Assembly (NCBI RefSeq): GCF_000003815.2
Contig: NC_049980.1
Coordinates: forward strand, 24,669,638-24,733,637
Length of the DNA stretch: 64,000 nt
DNA from: Branchiostoma floridae
Lineage: Eukaryota; Chordata; Leptocardii; Amphioxiformes; Branchiostomatidae
Direction of reading: 5' to 3'
Positions 1 through 13,972 of the stretch are shown here, one piece after another; the stretch's first letter is position 1; every line of letters starts with the position of its first letter. A model generated the notes under the pieces. That model saw only the letters and a program-made list of their open reading frames with translations, made no database searches and was not told where the DNA came from. Position numbers and translations under genes: made by a program.

Positions 1-1751
1 AAGATTTTGAACTTTTGAAAGAACCCCAAATCTCCGACCCATAAAGTAATGTAGGTTTGACACAGGAGTCGAATAACTTGTTTTTAACAGACAACGGGGC
101 ATCAGCTTTGTCAAGGTATTGTCTGACTCCAAACAAAGCTCTTAGTCCCTTGTTATATAGGTATTTGTGATTGGCTTTGAATGTGCCGGTTGACAATTAT
201 GCCTAGATAACAATATGAAGATACAATTTCTACTACATTACTATTGAACAAGAAGGAACAGTCTTTTGGTAACCGACCACCCTTTGTGAAAACTACAATT
301 TTTGTCTTTTTAAGGTTGACTTTCAACCTCCAGGATTTACAGTACTCTTCTAATCTAGACAAAGATGATTGTAAGCCACGTTGTGACTCTGAGAATATTA
401 CTAAATCATCAGCATATAATAGACAGGGTACATTCATACAGTGTAGAGCTGGAGGATTACAACAGGAATGGTCAAATTCTGATGCTATGTCACTAATGAA
501 TAAGTTGAATAATGTTGGACTCAGGTTACAGCCTTGTCGAACCCCACAGTGAGTTACAAATGTATCGGTTAGACCACTGTTTGTTTTAATACAATTTGTA
601 GTTTTAGAGTACATATCTTTTATGGTCAGGAGAAATTTGCCTCCCATCCCAAGTTTCTTCAATTTAAGTAAAAGACCTTCTCGCCAAACAGAATCAAAAG
701 CTTTACTAAAATCTACAAAACAAGCGTACAGACGTGAATTTCTACTAATATATTTGCTGACAAGCGTGTTCAAAGTGAATAGATTATCAGTTGTTCTAAA
801 ATTCTTTCTGAAACCGGCCTGTTGTGGTTTGAAAAGGTTGTTTTCTTCTGCGTAGTTAGACAGTCTATTGTTTAAGATTGAACAGAATAATTTTCCTAGA
901 CAACTTATAATAGAGATCCCTCTATAGTTGTCTGGGAGTGAAGTATCGCCGGACTTGTGAATAGGTACAATATGGCTGAGCGACCATTCTTCGGGGAAGT
1001 ATGCGTTTTGTAAGCACAGGTTAAAAAGATGGAGCAGAGGTTTTTGAAAAATTGATTTGCCACATTTCAGCATTTCGTTCCTTATCATATCGCTTCCGCT
1101 GGACTTGTTATTCTTTAATTTTGCAATAGCTCTGTCTAATTCATCTGCGGTAATTATAGAATCTAATATAAAGTTCTCTGTCTCTGTTGGAAGAGGAGTT
1201 TGATCATTTACTGGAATGAAAGGACCGACTACGGAATCATGATTTCCGTCGGATGATTTGTCAACTTTACTAAAGTGGTTTAACCAGTCTTCGCTGGAGA
1301 TTTGGCTATTTTCTTGAGCCTTCTCGGGTTTTAATTTATTAACAAGGTCCCAAAATGCACTTGGATTCTTTTCCCGAAGGGTGGATAGTTGATTCATAAT
1401 TTGTTGACGAAAATCACGTTTTTTCTTTTTTAATAATTTTCTATATTCTTTTTTCTTCTTGAAGAAACTGCCCCTCACTTCTGGATGTGATGGGTTTTTT
1501 TCTAGTAAATAGGCTAAATTTTTCATTTCACGTTTCATTTTTATACACGTTTTGTCGAACCATTTCTTATTTTGTCTTTTCGGCGGACGTTTCCTAGCTC
1601 TTTTCAAACAGAGTGACTTATTACCCGCCTCTCTCAGAATTGAGCTAAATTCAGAAACATAATTCTCAATTTCTGCCGCAGATGTCATGTTGTTAGAGTC
1701 CTTTAAAGCACCTAAGTATAATACCTTTATGTATATATGTATTATATCCAT
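1..1751 (-). mobile_element. Non-LTR retrotransposon (LINE) fragment with reverse transcriptase
   Basis: A 532-codon minus-strand reading frame (1751 to 153) covers the linker after an endonuclease domain (Trp-Phe-Asp-Lys motif and a Lys-rich stretch in the first 120 residues) and a reverse transcriptase with the PDNYRGIS, FVDFSKAFDS, GVRQGCNLSP and YADD boxes. The frame ends at 153 but coding similarity continues to base 1 in another frame (KPTLLYGSEIWGS is readable at about 1-60), so a frameshift near 185 has broken it. The endonuclease domain is absent and the element runs off the left edge. The clade (CR1/Jockey-type order) is an inference. It is a decayed copy. Confidence 0.9.
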
Positions 1752-2577
1752 GTCTTCCTCTAGAAGGATATGTGCAGAGTATGCCTTTGGGAAAGAGGAG
1801 ATAATGAATTCCTTAATACTGAAAGAAACTTCTTTGTACTAAGTATATCATTTGCTTTGTAATGAGCCGAATCACTCGACGAACGTATGAGGTCGTGGCA
1901 CTCTCTTTAGTATATCTTCTATAATGTAATAAACTTTCCAGAGCACAGCTCCAAACTGACATTCATTCCCTTCTAACACGTATTGACAAAAAGCACACGC
2001 TTTCTCAGAAATCGTCTCAACGTTGTCCCCTAATCTCTCCAACCGACGGAGAAGGACGGAAGTCTGTGTTTATTTGGTCTAAAGCCAAGGACTGAAGCCT
2101 GGGTGAACCCCGGAGTCAGACTGGTAGGATTCTGATGACTTTACCGTTCAGGACCTCAGGAGGATTCATTAATTATCGGTGAAATTATTTTGTTAGGCAA
2201 CATTTTTTTAAACATTTGAGTGATTCGACATGACTTGTGTCTCCAGAGACGACTGAGTTGATTAAAATATCGGTTTATGATTCGAAAAAGATGACAGTAT
2301 TGCGGTTGGAAGGCTAGCAATGGATTTGATTTGAAAATGATCAGGGCGCCAATAAGGTTCAACTGAAGTTCAGTCGCAGACAAGAGCAAACGTAAACAAA
2401 ACTTTCAGCCGGAAGAAACCAAAGCTTGACATGGTTGATGATTTGAGGCGACAGCCGTAAAATTTGCGCTCTGTATGATAATTTTCTAACTTTTGTATTG
2501 TGAATAATGGTCGATCCCTGTGGAAGAATTTGAAAGTGCTTTAGCAGGTTTCGTACAGAGATCCAGAAGAAGTCGAC
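1752..2577. other. Intergenic spacer between LINE fragment and CTHRC1-like gene
   Basis: No coding sequence, RNA gene or strong repeat is recognisable. The right part should hold the promoter and 5' leader of the CTHRC1-like gene, but no TATA box at a sensible distance was seen. Confidence 0.5.
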
Positions 2578-4863
<2,286 letters not shown>

Positions 4864-5015
4864 TCAATCGATTTAAAGGAAACATATATATACCCACGGG
4901 TTAAGTACAGGTCGCAACAGAAGAACAGTTGACAGATACATGAAATACATGAAACATATAAAATGTCAACCAATACAAGAGTCATATCCTACTTAGTGAA
5001 TTTGACTCCTTCTCG

Positions 5016-5417
5016 CTACTTTGTGATACTGAAAATGTAGGAACAGATATGTTTTATAATGAAAGGTTTGTCTAAGTCCATTAGGACTATGAATTTGTCT
5101 GTGTTACTGGCTAGGTACACATAGGGAAACATAGGTTCTGTAAGTCTATAAAGTTCAGCTCTCTCTTTGTTGTATAATTTACATTCTACTACAATATGCT
5201 TTTCATTTTCTATTCTATCTGGATTACAATTTCGACATATTCGTTGTTCCAGAGCTTTACCAATGGTTTGAAATATCCGTGACAAATAAATCACGATCAT
5301 TCCCCTTTTCTCTTTCGGCTTTTTGAGTGCCGACGCCAAAATTAATCTACAAACTGTGTTGCTGTGTTTCCCGGCCTCGAGATGGATAAATACGAAAAAT
5401 GCTTCAGGTTGTTGCAT
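5016..5417 (-). mobile_element. LINE 3'-end fragment (C-terminal zinc-knuckle-like tail)
   Basis: The minus frame reads a Cys-X2-Cys ... His-X4-Cys motif (RICRNCN, then HIVVECKLYN) followed by a hydrophobic helix at the C terminus. This is typical of the tail of invertebrate LINE ORF2 proteins downstream of the reverse transcriptase. No RT domain is present upstream, so the copy is 5' truncated. It is probably the same broad LINE group as the element at 1-1751, but the two do not overlap. Confidence 0.7.
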
Positions 5418-5689
5418 TTGTTTATCGAATGAAGGAAGAATTCATCTTTTCGTACCCGAAATTCTCCCAATAACATTTTCATTCATTTCAATTCAAATTC
5501 TTGGGTCTAAACCGACAAATTATATTTCATGTTTTTACGATGATTTCCAGCAAGGAGCTTGGTACTTGTTGATTAAATGTGTCACCAGTGTTTTCCATTG
5601 TCTTGTCGGATGATCACAAGCCTTAAATCCTTAATCGAACACTTAAATTGGGGTACACTATGACGGACCAAAGTATTGAGGGTGTTGCA

Positions 5690-6430
5690 AAAGTAGATTA
5701 TGTTTGAGACAAGGCATTCGATGGTACATAAAGGGCTGATATGAATCTGCTGACAGGAGAATTACATGTTAGGGTGTTGACCCCTCAGGTCCTCTCCTTA
5801 TCTTGTTACCCGCGTGTTGGTGCTACGTACACGTATTACTTCTTGTGTGTGGAGGGTTGTGTAACCCAAAGATCATGATAGCATTTGTCAAATTCAGCAT
5901 AATTCATCATGTGGGACGCCTCAAGCGGTTTCTTCTAATTTTTCAAGGACTTGCTATAAGGATTTGACCAGAGGTACCGCTAAAATTAACGTGTTGTAAC
6001 TTTGTAGTCGTCTTGAGAACGATGACCTAAATTCAAGGCAAAAGAATAACAAAGAGCATTTGTTTGTTGAACATGTTGACCCGCGACTAAAGGTCAGTTG
6101 TTTGACCGATATCGAGTGATGCGTTATATAAGGAACATAATTTAAGAACCCAGGTAAATTGTTTAATGGACCAAGGTACAAGGTATTCAAGAAATGTTAC
6201 ATCAAGGCGCGTGGCTGTAACCTGCATGCGACGTTGGAACAAGACGCGTAGCTGTTACTTGCGACGTTGTAGGTAAGACTGAGAGGTCAGATATCTTAGG
6301 ATGATGCATGGCAGGATGTTAGTTAGATGGGGACACAGGTAGTAGCACAAATTGAAGTAAGGTGAACCTAGATTGCTTTTATTTGCCTTCGGACAGACGA
6401 GGACGATGTGGCACTGAACTCCAGTTTAGT
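5690..6430. repeat. Diverged duplicate of the 5' flank of transporter copy 2
   Basis: Several blocks recur in the same order at 25500-26240: the ATGAATCTGCTGACAGGAGA block, TTAACGTGTTGTAACTTTG, CGCGACTAAAGGTC, TTGTAGGTAAGA and ATGGGGACACA. Spacing is similar. A further weak match (TAATCATCT near a CACGTG-like site) lies at about 6775-6810. The match indicates a segmental duplicate of the region just upstream of transporter copy 2. No genes are recognisable within it. Confidence 0.65.
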
Positions 6431-6487
6431 AACTTATGTTAACAGTGCCACATACAAAGTACAGACAGAATGTAAAGGTAGTATTTC

Positions 6488-6654
6488 ATCTCCCCGGCCG
6501 AAGTCAGGTACCCATTCTTACACCTGGGTGAAGTGAGGAAGGTCGTGTAAAGTGCCTTTCCTATAAAGGGCACAACATTGGGGCACGGCGCGCGTGTATC
6601 GAACTCGGGACCTCTAGGTAGGTCTAATACTCTACCAGTTACGCCACACATCTA
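6488..6654 (-). mobile_element. tRNA-derived SINE, minus strand
   Basis: Read on the minus strand it starts with a degenerate RNA polymerase III A box (GTGGCGTAACTGGTAGAG) and a B box (GAGTTCGATAC). It continues into a body with GTGCCC...AAAGGCACTTTACACGA. The same head and body occur on the plus strand at 22103. The tRNA-like part cannot fold into an intact tRNA, so this is a SINE and not a tRNA gene. Confidence 0.75.
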
Positions 6655-7737
6655 CAAGGGGCAACCCACACGACGCCCCCAAGACACGATGTCCAGAGAA
6701 GTTGTCGTCTATTCGCATATTTTGTGCCATCTATATGATATGCAGCACCACTAGTAGGTGTACGTAGCCATCTTTGGATAATCATCTAAGGTTAAGAATT
6801 AGTCACGTGATATTCCTGTGTATTTCTATTTTTAATGAATTGTCTGTGTTGCCAATTGATTTAGTGCGTTTATTTTATTGTAATATCACAAATCCAATTC
6901 AGCCCTCGGGCTGCGAATGTAGTGATATGAATTTATTATACCCCTGTCACATTATCCACGATCTTCGGGCGTATCGATGGAAGATCGATCGGCCATATTT
7001 AAGGGTTGCGCGTATTTTTCACCTGAAAACCGTCCCTGTCCAGGTGCCCTGTCACATACAAGCCGTACTTTGTACCTTTTACAAGTGTTGTGCAATAAAG
7101 TTATTATTATAAGCGAAGCTAGGGCGATTGCCGCAGAATCGTCGTCCGATCTATTTTCGCCAAATGTGACAGGAGTATAATGTAAACCATTACGAGATGG
7201 AGGCTTTTGAAAATTCACTACAAATCTTAACAGGCGCAGTATGAATTCTATTTTGAGTATATTGTTTTATAGACGTTCAAATGAGTATCAATATTAAAAA
7301 GTCGTTGTGATTTAGTCAGCGTCAGAACCAGTGCTTTATCTGCCTTGAATAGCTCAGTTGAGTAAGGCTTAGGTCACATTTCCAAGCCGGGGCCGGGCCG
7401 GGATGATTTAAGAAACGAAAAATTAAAATGTATCCCTTGAAATGTGCACAAATCATGCCCATGAATCTTATTTTGACATTTTGTGTATTTGTATATCTTT
7501 TATATCATTATTTTTTGCTCCCAAAAGCTACCCGGTCGGGCCCTGGTTTGGAAATGCGACCTAAGCCTAAGCTGGAGGTCCTTTTTTTTAAGTTGATGTA
7601 AAAAGGTTCTATTTTTTTACAAAATCAACACTTCAGAATTCAGACATAATCCGTGTAGTGTCACGAATCGACAGTGTCCATGAACATTTCTATGAAGCAA
7701 GTACCATTGTGTCAAAATTTCATTGCGACCCCGCTCC
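6655..7737. other. Non-genic spacer
   Basis: No recognisable gene. Short overlapping frames on both strands around 6950-7220 have no family resemblance and are treated as chance. Confidence 0.5.
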
Positions 7738-7854
7738 CTATTTGAGGTGCACAATGATTGGCCCGAAAAGTATGACGTCATCCCCCTATAAATAAGAGAT
7801 GCGCGCATGAATATGTCATTCTTCTGTGTGCTGGCCCTCCGGCAACGTCTGGAG
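7738..7854 (+). promoter_or_regulatory. Promoter-like module, copy A (inverted CCAAT, CRE, TATA)
   Basis: This 117-bp block is identical to 12916-13032. It holds GATTGGCCC (reverse CCAAT), a full TGACGTCA cAMP-response element and TATAAATA at conventional spacing, followed by a TCATTCTTCTGTG start-site-like sequence. The arrangement resembles a histone-type core promoter (inference), but no histone or other known coding sequence follows. The downstream 79-codon frame at 7807 shows no family resemblance. Confidence 0.55.
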
Positions 7855-8470
7855 ACTGCAGCGTACGTTCCTCGCCCCGGCAAAAGCAGAAAACTTGCCG
7901 GGGAGGCCTCGTTGTTACCGGCGGGAGACTCGCTACTACACGGTCGATGCGGTGCCGCAGCTCAAGCTCGTGACGGCAGCTCGTACTCTCCCGGGTATTG
8001 TATCAGAGATACACGATACCACGCAAGGTTTGGAAGAACACGGTAAAGTTTGATCTGAGGCCCGTCTGGACATTTACTTGTTCGTTTTGTGGTATGGTGT
8101 TGTGTTGAGACATGTTTGATATTTGTAGTCTAGGCCTGTTGCAATGCTCGCAGAGCCATGTTTCTGACGACTTCACGTTTTTGCGGATTTTTCCGGTTGA
8201 CTGTCACATTGTTTCATTTTCGCGTTTTCTGTTTGTTGCCTGTTTGCTGGGTGTTTGTGAACGTTTTGTACCCGTTGTGTGCAGGTCCGAGGAGAGCTAC
8301 CTTTAATATATAGAATGTTTCTTTTCAGATTTTAGTATATACGCTCGCATCCTCTGTTGAATTTTGCTGTGGCCACCTTTCGCCGACGCTGATTAGTGGC
8401 GCTGTTTAGGAGTTTTGTGTTTTTCTTGTTTTGTGAAAGTGTTACCAGGATGCTAGAGCTGTCCCTGTCG
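7855..8470. other. Non-genic sequence downstream of promoter-like module A
   Basis: Overlapping open frames (7807-8046 and 7826-8053) lie just after the TATA box, but neither resembles a known protein and no splice structure extends them. No other feature is supported. Confidence 0.4.
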
Positions 8471-8499
8471 AGGAGATGCAACATGGCTACCCTCTGGGT

Positions 8500-9180
8500 G
8501 TCACCGTGGTAGGATAATAGAATCCGTTGCCATCCTCTACCTTGAAGGCGAGGGAGTCTTTTGTCTAGTATTGAGGAGCGTTACAGACCGAGATCTTCGC
8601 CATTTTCTTGTCATTTTCTGATTTTTGTACGTTTTAGCAGTTTGCACTGACACGTGGTTTGAGAGCCTGGACAAAGAAGCAAACTGGATCCCCTCTCAGT
8701 TTACTTTGACTGAATGAAGATTATAATCCGGAATTTTACGAACGCCTTCATACAGTGTGGAGGACTAGTACAGACCGAGAGATTCGTTATTTTCTTGTCA
8801 TTTTATAATTTTTGTGTATGTTTTAGTGATACGCAGACACGTGGTTTGAGAACCCGGACAAAGAAGCAAGATGGATACTCTCACAGCATCGCCTTAACTG
8901 AAATCACAATCTGCATCCATCCTCTACCTGGGAATTCTACGAACGCCTCCATACAGTGCGGAGGTCCTTTACAGACCTAGAGCTTCGCCATTTTCTTGTC
9001 ATTTTCTTTAAATATTTATATTTATCTCGTGTGTATGGTTTTATGCAGGATTTTAGGATAGCACCGTCATGGCATCGGGACTCACTATGGCTACCATTTT
9101 TGGAGTTCTTTTCAGGAATTGAAACCCGCCACCATCCTCCTCGTGGGCGATGTAGTAATGCAGACTGCCAGCGTTTCTAG
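8500..9180. repeat. Imperfect tandem repeat, about three units of roughly 220 bp
   Basis: The block ATCCTCTAC...CGAACGCC...CAGTG(T/C)GGAGG...ACAGACC...CCATTTTCTTGTCATTTT...ACACGTGGTTTGAGA...GGACAAAGAAGCAA recurs, at about 8525, 8740 and 8920. Units are diverged and truncated at the right. Confidence 0.6.
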
Positions 9181-9659
9181 AGCGTGGCTTTTGTTACGTT
9201 TATGTTATTGGCCGTTTTCGCTTGTCAAGTTTGTTAAGTTTTTGGATTGCGTGGGTGTTGGCCCGTATGTACGGTGTGTCGTGTGCGTGGCCTGTTTTTA
9301 CCAGGTTTTGCGTGTTGTTGTGGAACGTGTATGTACGGGGAGCACGCATGGCCTAGGACTGTTCATGTTATCGTGGCTTGCCCACCTTTGAGCGCTAGGC
9401 GGGGGGATTTCGAGTGCGTATGGTGTGGATGTTGTTACGATTGGACTTTGCGGTAATTTCATCAGCGGTATCGATAATTGTGTTTTTGTTTCCGCATAGT
9501 TCTCAGGAACCGGGACGTGTTGGTTCACGCGTGACGTTCTTCCCCACCCGTAACGACCCTTGTAAGAAGTTTCGGACTTCAGGGATCTTCAGATGCGGCA
9601 GAAGACGGAGCAGCAAGTGGTGCGCGAGAATGACAGCCGGGCAGTCTCTCTTAGACCGC

Positions 9660-9675
9660 CCCCCCCCCCCCCCCC
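9660..9675. repeat. Poly-C tract
   Basis: Uninterrupted run of C of about 16 bp, followed by a short CTC-rich stretch. Length is probably unstable and error-prone in assembly. Confidence 0.9.
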
Positions 9676-9750
9676 TCCTCCTCGCCTTTCCGGACACTTG
9701 AGTGGCACAAGGACAGCCTGAACGCTTCACGCTGTCCACCCGCCACACGT

Positions 9751-9955
9751 CACGAAGATGGTAAGACCCGGGCAGGCACCGGCGAGTGTCGCGGGTAGAG
9801 CTCACGAAGATGGTAAGACCCGGGCAGGCACCGGCGAGTGTCGCGGGTAGAGCTCACGAAGATGGTAAGACCCGGGCAGGCACCGGCGAGTGTCGCGGGT
9901 AGAGCTCGCGAAAATTGGAAGGCTCGGGCAGGCACAGAGTGGTGCAGCGGGAAGA
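9751..9955. repeat. 52-bp minisatellite
   Basis: Three identical 52-bp units (9751-9802, 9803-9854, 9855-9906), each starting CACGAAGATGGTAAGACC, are followed by a diverged fourth unit to about 9955. Each unit contains a consensus-like splice donor (ATG|GTAAGA). Confidence 0.9.
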
Positions 9956-10549
9956 TATTGTTCTGTTCAGTTCAGTTCCGTTCATACTCAGAGGTGGCAC
10001 CAGCGTCTTCACATTGAACTCCGTGAACTTACGAAATTGAAATACCCTGAGGCAGGCACAGGGAAGTGCCGCAGAAGAATATGGAGCTCACGGTGGATGT
10101 TTTAGGAAGGAAAACGTACTCGTACTTTGCCGGAAAAGGTTTTGAAGACCGCAAGCCAGAAATGATATCGCCATGAGATCCAGAAGGCATTGAATTCACA
10201 AAATTGTGTTGTTGTATAAGGACGGTCGCACTAAATAGGTACCAAGGGCAAGGCATATTACACTGGAAGGTATACAAGTGCGAATTTTCTAGGCAGTACG
10301 CAAGAAACACATTTCGTAACCACGTGTGGGACAATATTCTTAAGAAGTAGGGGAAAAAACAAAACAACATCAATTCATCGTTAATTGACAACTTATTGTG
10401 TTATGGATGTATTACATTTACGTTTGGGACCGCATTGTAAATATGTGCATCAAAGCTGTCTGTACATATGTAAATACTTTTCGTTTTGTGACCGCATCTG
10501 AACTGTGAGCAGCAACACCTGTCCTGCAGTACAATGTGAACCAGTCAGA

Positions 10550-10600
10550 ATTGCCCTGAAGAAGGTGACAGACGGTCACCGAAACTTCGGTGAGAATAAA
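10550..10600 (+). ncRNA. Hammerhead-ribozyme-like motif A (retroelement relic)
   Basis: The order is CTGAAGA (10556-10562), a stem formed by GGTGAC (10564-10569) and GTCACC (10575-10580), then GAAA (10581-10584). That is the minimal hammerhead order CUGANGA, stem II, GAAA. The core position normally U is A, so catalysis is unlikely. Minimal hammerheads of this kind are known in Penelope-like retroelements; assignment to that group is an inference. Confidence 0.5.
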
Positions 10601-12853
10601 AGCATTGGTTGTGTAAAAAGAGTCTCTTTATTCAGATTTCGTAACCAGTTTGGCATAACTGAATAAAAGTGTTTTAAAACTGGAGTTATGCGGGTCCAGA
10701 TGTCTTACTGAGAGATGACTGTGGTGTGATAGATGGCGGTTGGCTGAGGAATGAGTCCACTCTGCTCTGTACTTTATTTTCGTCCCAGCCCGAGACTTTG
10801 CATAATGACGCTACATTTTCAGCGGCAATATTCAGCAAATTGCAGTTCTCGACAAGTGAGCTTGAACTCGCATGTAAGAAAAGGGGCTCGAAAAGGAAAT
10901 GCTGCAAGTGAAAAGTCATCTCGGGTAAATAGTTCAAGAAATCTTTTCCATAGAGGTTACAATAGTTGTGAAAATCTGAGTTTGTTTTCCTCGGAAGTGT
11001 TGTACCTAGTACTAAAACGACGCAAAGAGAAGGATCGCTGTTGGCCGCCTCCGCATTTAGTAGACTAAGAAATCCAGTGTGGAACCGCAAGGATATCAGT
11101 AGATGTTGTGATATGCGTCATTGCCAGGCACGTATACTCCCTATCGCCACATATGCCTATGTGACAGGACCCTGGAGTGGTCACATGAGCTCCTCCTGTT
11201 AGCTTTCGATTTGAGACACCTAGGGGCGTTTCTCTGTATTGCATTCCGAGATCGTGTATCATAATTGAAGCATCGAAGCTAGACATGGATTAGAACACTC
11301 TTTTGGTTGTCACAATTTTGGTAATAAGACTAAGGTGGTTCAGACAGGTATTAAAGAGACCCCCAGTCACATTAGTCCCATAAGCCTACTACCAGGAGTG
11401 TCAAAACCCAAGGCGACGGGGTAGACATCTGCAGCGCTGAAATTACAAAAGACACGGGACTGGGTCTCAAGTTTGCGGAAACAGGTGCTAAGGACCATAC
11501 AACTTGAACAGCCCTGACGTAGAGAGGCGAGGGGCCAGTCTCTGGCCTAAGCACGTGGGCAGGGCAGGCAAGCAGGTAACACTTTGCTTCTTGGCCCGGG
11601 CAGAGCGAGGTATCTATGGTTGTGTCCTCAAACAAACGAAGCTTTGATAAGCTTGAAAATGTTTTGATCGGTTTGGGGAAATGTTTGGCTCTGTTAAAAG
11701 CCCTATATCCCAGGGTACGCTGAGAAGTATCTTGCAGAAGTTAGGGAGAACTTATTTTCTAGGTTGGAAACCTTGTAAGAAATCGTAGGCTGGATTACCG
11801 TAACGTGTTAGTTCGCTATTGTATTAGACGGATTTATCATCTCTAGCTGTCGCTTCACTGACTAAGTTCAATCAGCCGACACAAGTACCCTTACAGATTT
11901 TTACACCGGATCCCAACATCGAAGCTATGATGTGGAACACTATTTTTGTCTTTTGATTCCATCTTGGGCTTACTGCTATCTCTATTGAGGACAAAAATTT
12001 CGTGTTTGAACTGTTGAGAGGTCGTCCAGACTCAGAATAATACTTTTGGGGCATTATGCATCTCCCAGGTCGCGGTGAGCGTTTGGAACAGTTTTGCACT
12101 CCACTTGTGCAAGCCTGGTGTCTTTCCATGTTGTTGCTTCGGTGGGTCGAGTTCTATTAAGCAGGAAGAGTGGCAAATACGAGCGCCTCTGTCCTCTGAA
12201 AGGTTGGGGATCAGCATTGTCAAGTGGATCCTTGAAAGTTGAGGTTGAATAAGGCTGGGGGCCGTTGGGCATAGAGACAGTTGAGGCTCAAGACAAATGG
12301 TCCTGCGATGCGAGGGAAAAATAGTTTTCTTTTACCTCTAACGCGGATAATTCAGAACTGGGCTTGGCCGTCTCCATATCGATCTTCCTTCAAGTGATCG
12401 TAGAGGAACGGTTTTGAGATAACAATTTTGCGTTGCTTCCTCCATTTTGTTTGTCGTACAGCAAAATATGAGAGTGGGCTATATATGAGTGTTGGGTTGT
12501 TTGAGAGTGGGTACCGCAGTATGAGAGGTAAGATGAGAAAGAAGTTACACGAGAGAAGGGAGTTGAGAGAGGGGAAATGAGAGATGGGGAGTTGAGAGAG
12601 AATAATGAGAAAGGGTGTGGCAAAAGAGGTTAAGAGGGAGCAGATGACAAGTGTTCTACTAAAGGAATGTTATATTAGCCAAATAGATACAGACGCGTTG
12701 ATGTATACAGATAAAGACGCATTGACACGTTACGCCGAAGAGCGGTTACGCCAGCTAGATATTTATACTAATGATAGATACTGATACAGGTATAGAGTTA
12801 AGGGGTTCAAAGGAAAAAGGAAGGGCTCAATAGCCAGAGATGGCAAAGGCGGA
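10601..12853. other. Non-genic spacer with purine-rich stretch
   Basis: A 134-codon minus frame (10686-11090) and overlapping minus frames at 11872-12272 show no recognisable family and are not supported as genes. About 12520-12620 is strongly purine-rich (GAGA/GGGA). No other structure was recognised. Confidence 0.45.
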
Positions 12854-13202
12854 AGACGACGATTTCCGCATCACTCATACTGGAGGGCCAATAATTACGC
12901 ACCTCAAAAAGGATACTATTTGAGGTGCACAATGATTGGCCCGAAAAGTATGACGTCATCCCCCTATAAATAAGAGATGCGCGCATGAATATGTCATTCT
13001 TCTGTGTGCTGGCCCTCCGGCAACGTCTGGAGCCTAAAGCGTCCCACCCACCCGCCCCTGGACAAGTTTTCTGCTTTCTGTGGAATTAGGCATCTGCTTT
13101 AGGATGGTCGCTTTAGCACATAGGTGACTTTAGGCTCCAGACGACGATTTCCGCATCACTCATACTGGAGGGCCAATAATTACGCACCTCAAAAAGGATA
13201 CT
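12854..13202. repeat. Composite block: 64-bp direct repeats flanking promoter module B and a foldback
   Basis: Perfect 64-bp direct repeats at 12854-12917 and 13139-13202 flank the 117-bp promoter-like module (12916-13032) and a foldback whose arms TCTGGAGCCTAAAG (13026-13039) and CTTTAGGCTCCAGA (13128-13141) are exact reverse complements. The end of the first direct repeat and the start of the module also form an imperfect hairpin (GGGCCAAT...CACCTCAAA against TTTGAGGTGC...ATTGGCCC). Confidence 0.8.
12916..13032 (+). promoter_or_regulatory. Promoter-like module, copy B, upstream of transporter copy 1
   Basis: Identical over 117 bp to 7738-7854, with reverse CCAAT, TGACGTCA and TATAAATA. It lies about 260 bp before the copy 1 start codon and could drive it, but short upstream ATGs lie between. 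Promoter activity is inferred from motif order only. Confidence 0.5.
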
Positions 13203-13972
13203 TTTCAAACCACGATATCTCTGTTGCTATGCAAGTGGAATCATTCGTCAGACAGCAGCATCGAGGCCTCCCGTGGACAAGATAACAACAATGGCGAAGG
13301 AGAATCCTAAACCCCTCCGCTTTTGGAACAACGTGTGTTACGGTTTGTCTTCGTTTGGACAGTCATTTGCAGCAAACATCCTGGGCCTTTTCTGGTCTGT
13401 GTTTATTCTCGAAGTGGCACAGGTGAGTGGCTGGTGACGGTGTAGTATGAATGAACAGTAATCGGGGAAACCTTTTGATACCATACTCGTATCGCATTCC
13501 TATCTTCAAACGTAGCAGTTGGTTGATAGTCGTTATATGAAGCAAATTTCGATAAACGACATGGCCTCGGTGAATCAGAGTGCTTCTCGGTTTGTTTTAA
13601 GCTCTGTATCTGTAGTAGACCTCAAAGCAAGCACAGAAAGATCCAGTCTTTTGATGCCTGTAGTAAGACAACATTGTAAGTTAATATGTATCGTTTGTGT
13701 CCAAAAGTCCTACATGCTGTGTTACTCATGATTTTTGGCCCTTTATTGAATGGCGTTCCAGATGGGTATGAAAATCGTGAAGCGATGATTGTCAATTCTG
13801 TTCAAATAGATATCTACATGAGATCAAACGTCTAATATCTGCGTTCCCTTGTTGATTTGACCAATGTGTATGACTCTGCTACTATTCTGTTACAAAAGAG
13901 AAAGTTTTGGTTTGACGACAAATTGCCTATTTTTGTCCGCATCTTAAGATCACACCTGCCCAGAACTCTATA

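Noticed and set aside
6550-6654. tRNA gene on the minus strand
   Set aside because: A and B boxes are present but the arms do not fold into a tRNA, and the same head with the same body occurs at 22103; it is a SINE.
9751-9955. CRISPR-like array
   Set aside because: The 52-bp units are contiguous with no spacers, and the genome is a eukaryote's.
10686-11090. 134-codon minus-strand protein
   Set aside because: No recognisable family, no splice context, and it lies in repeat-rich spacer; most likely chance.
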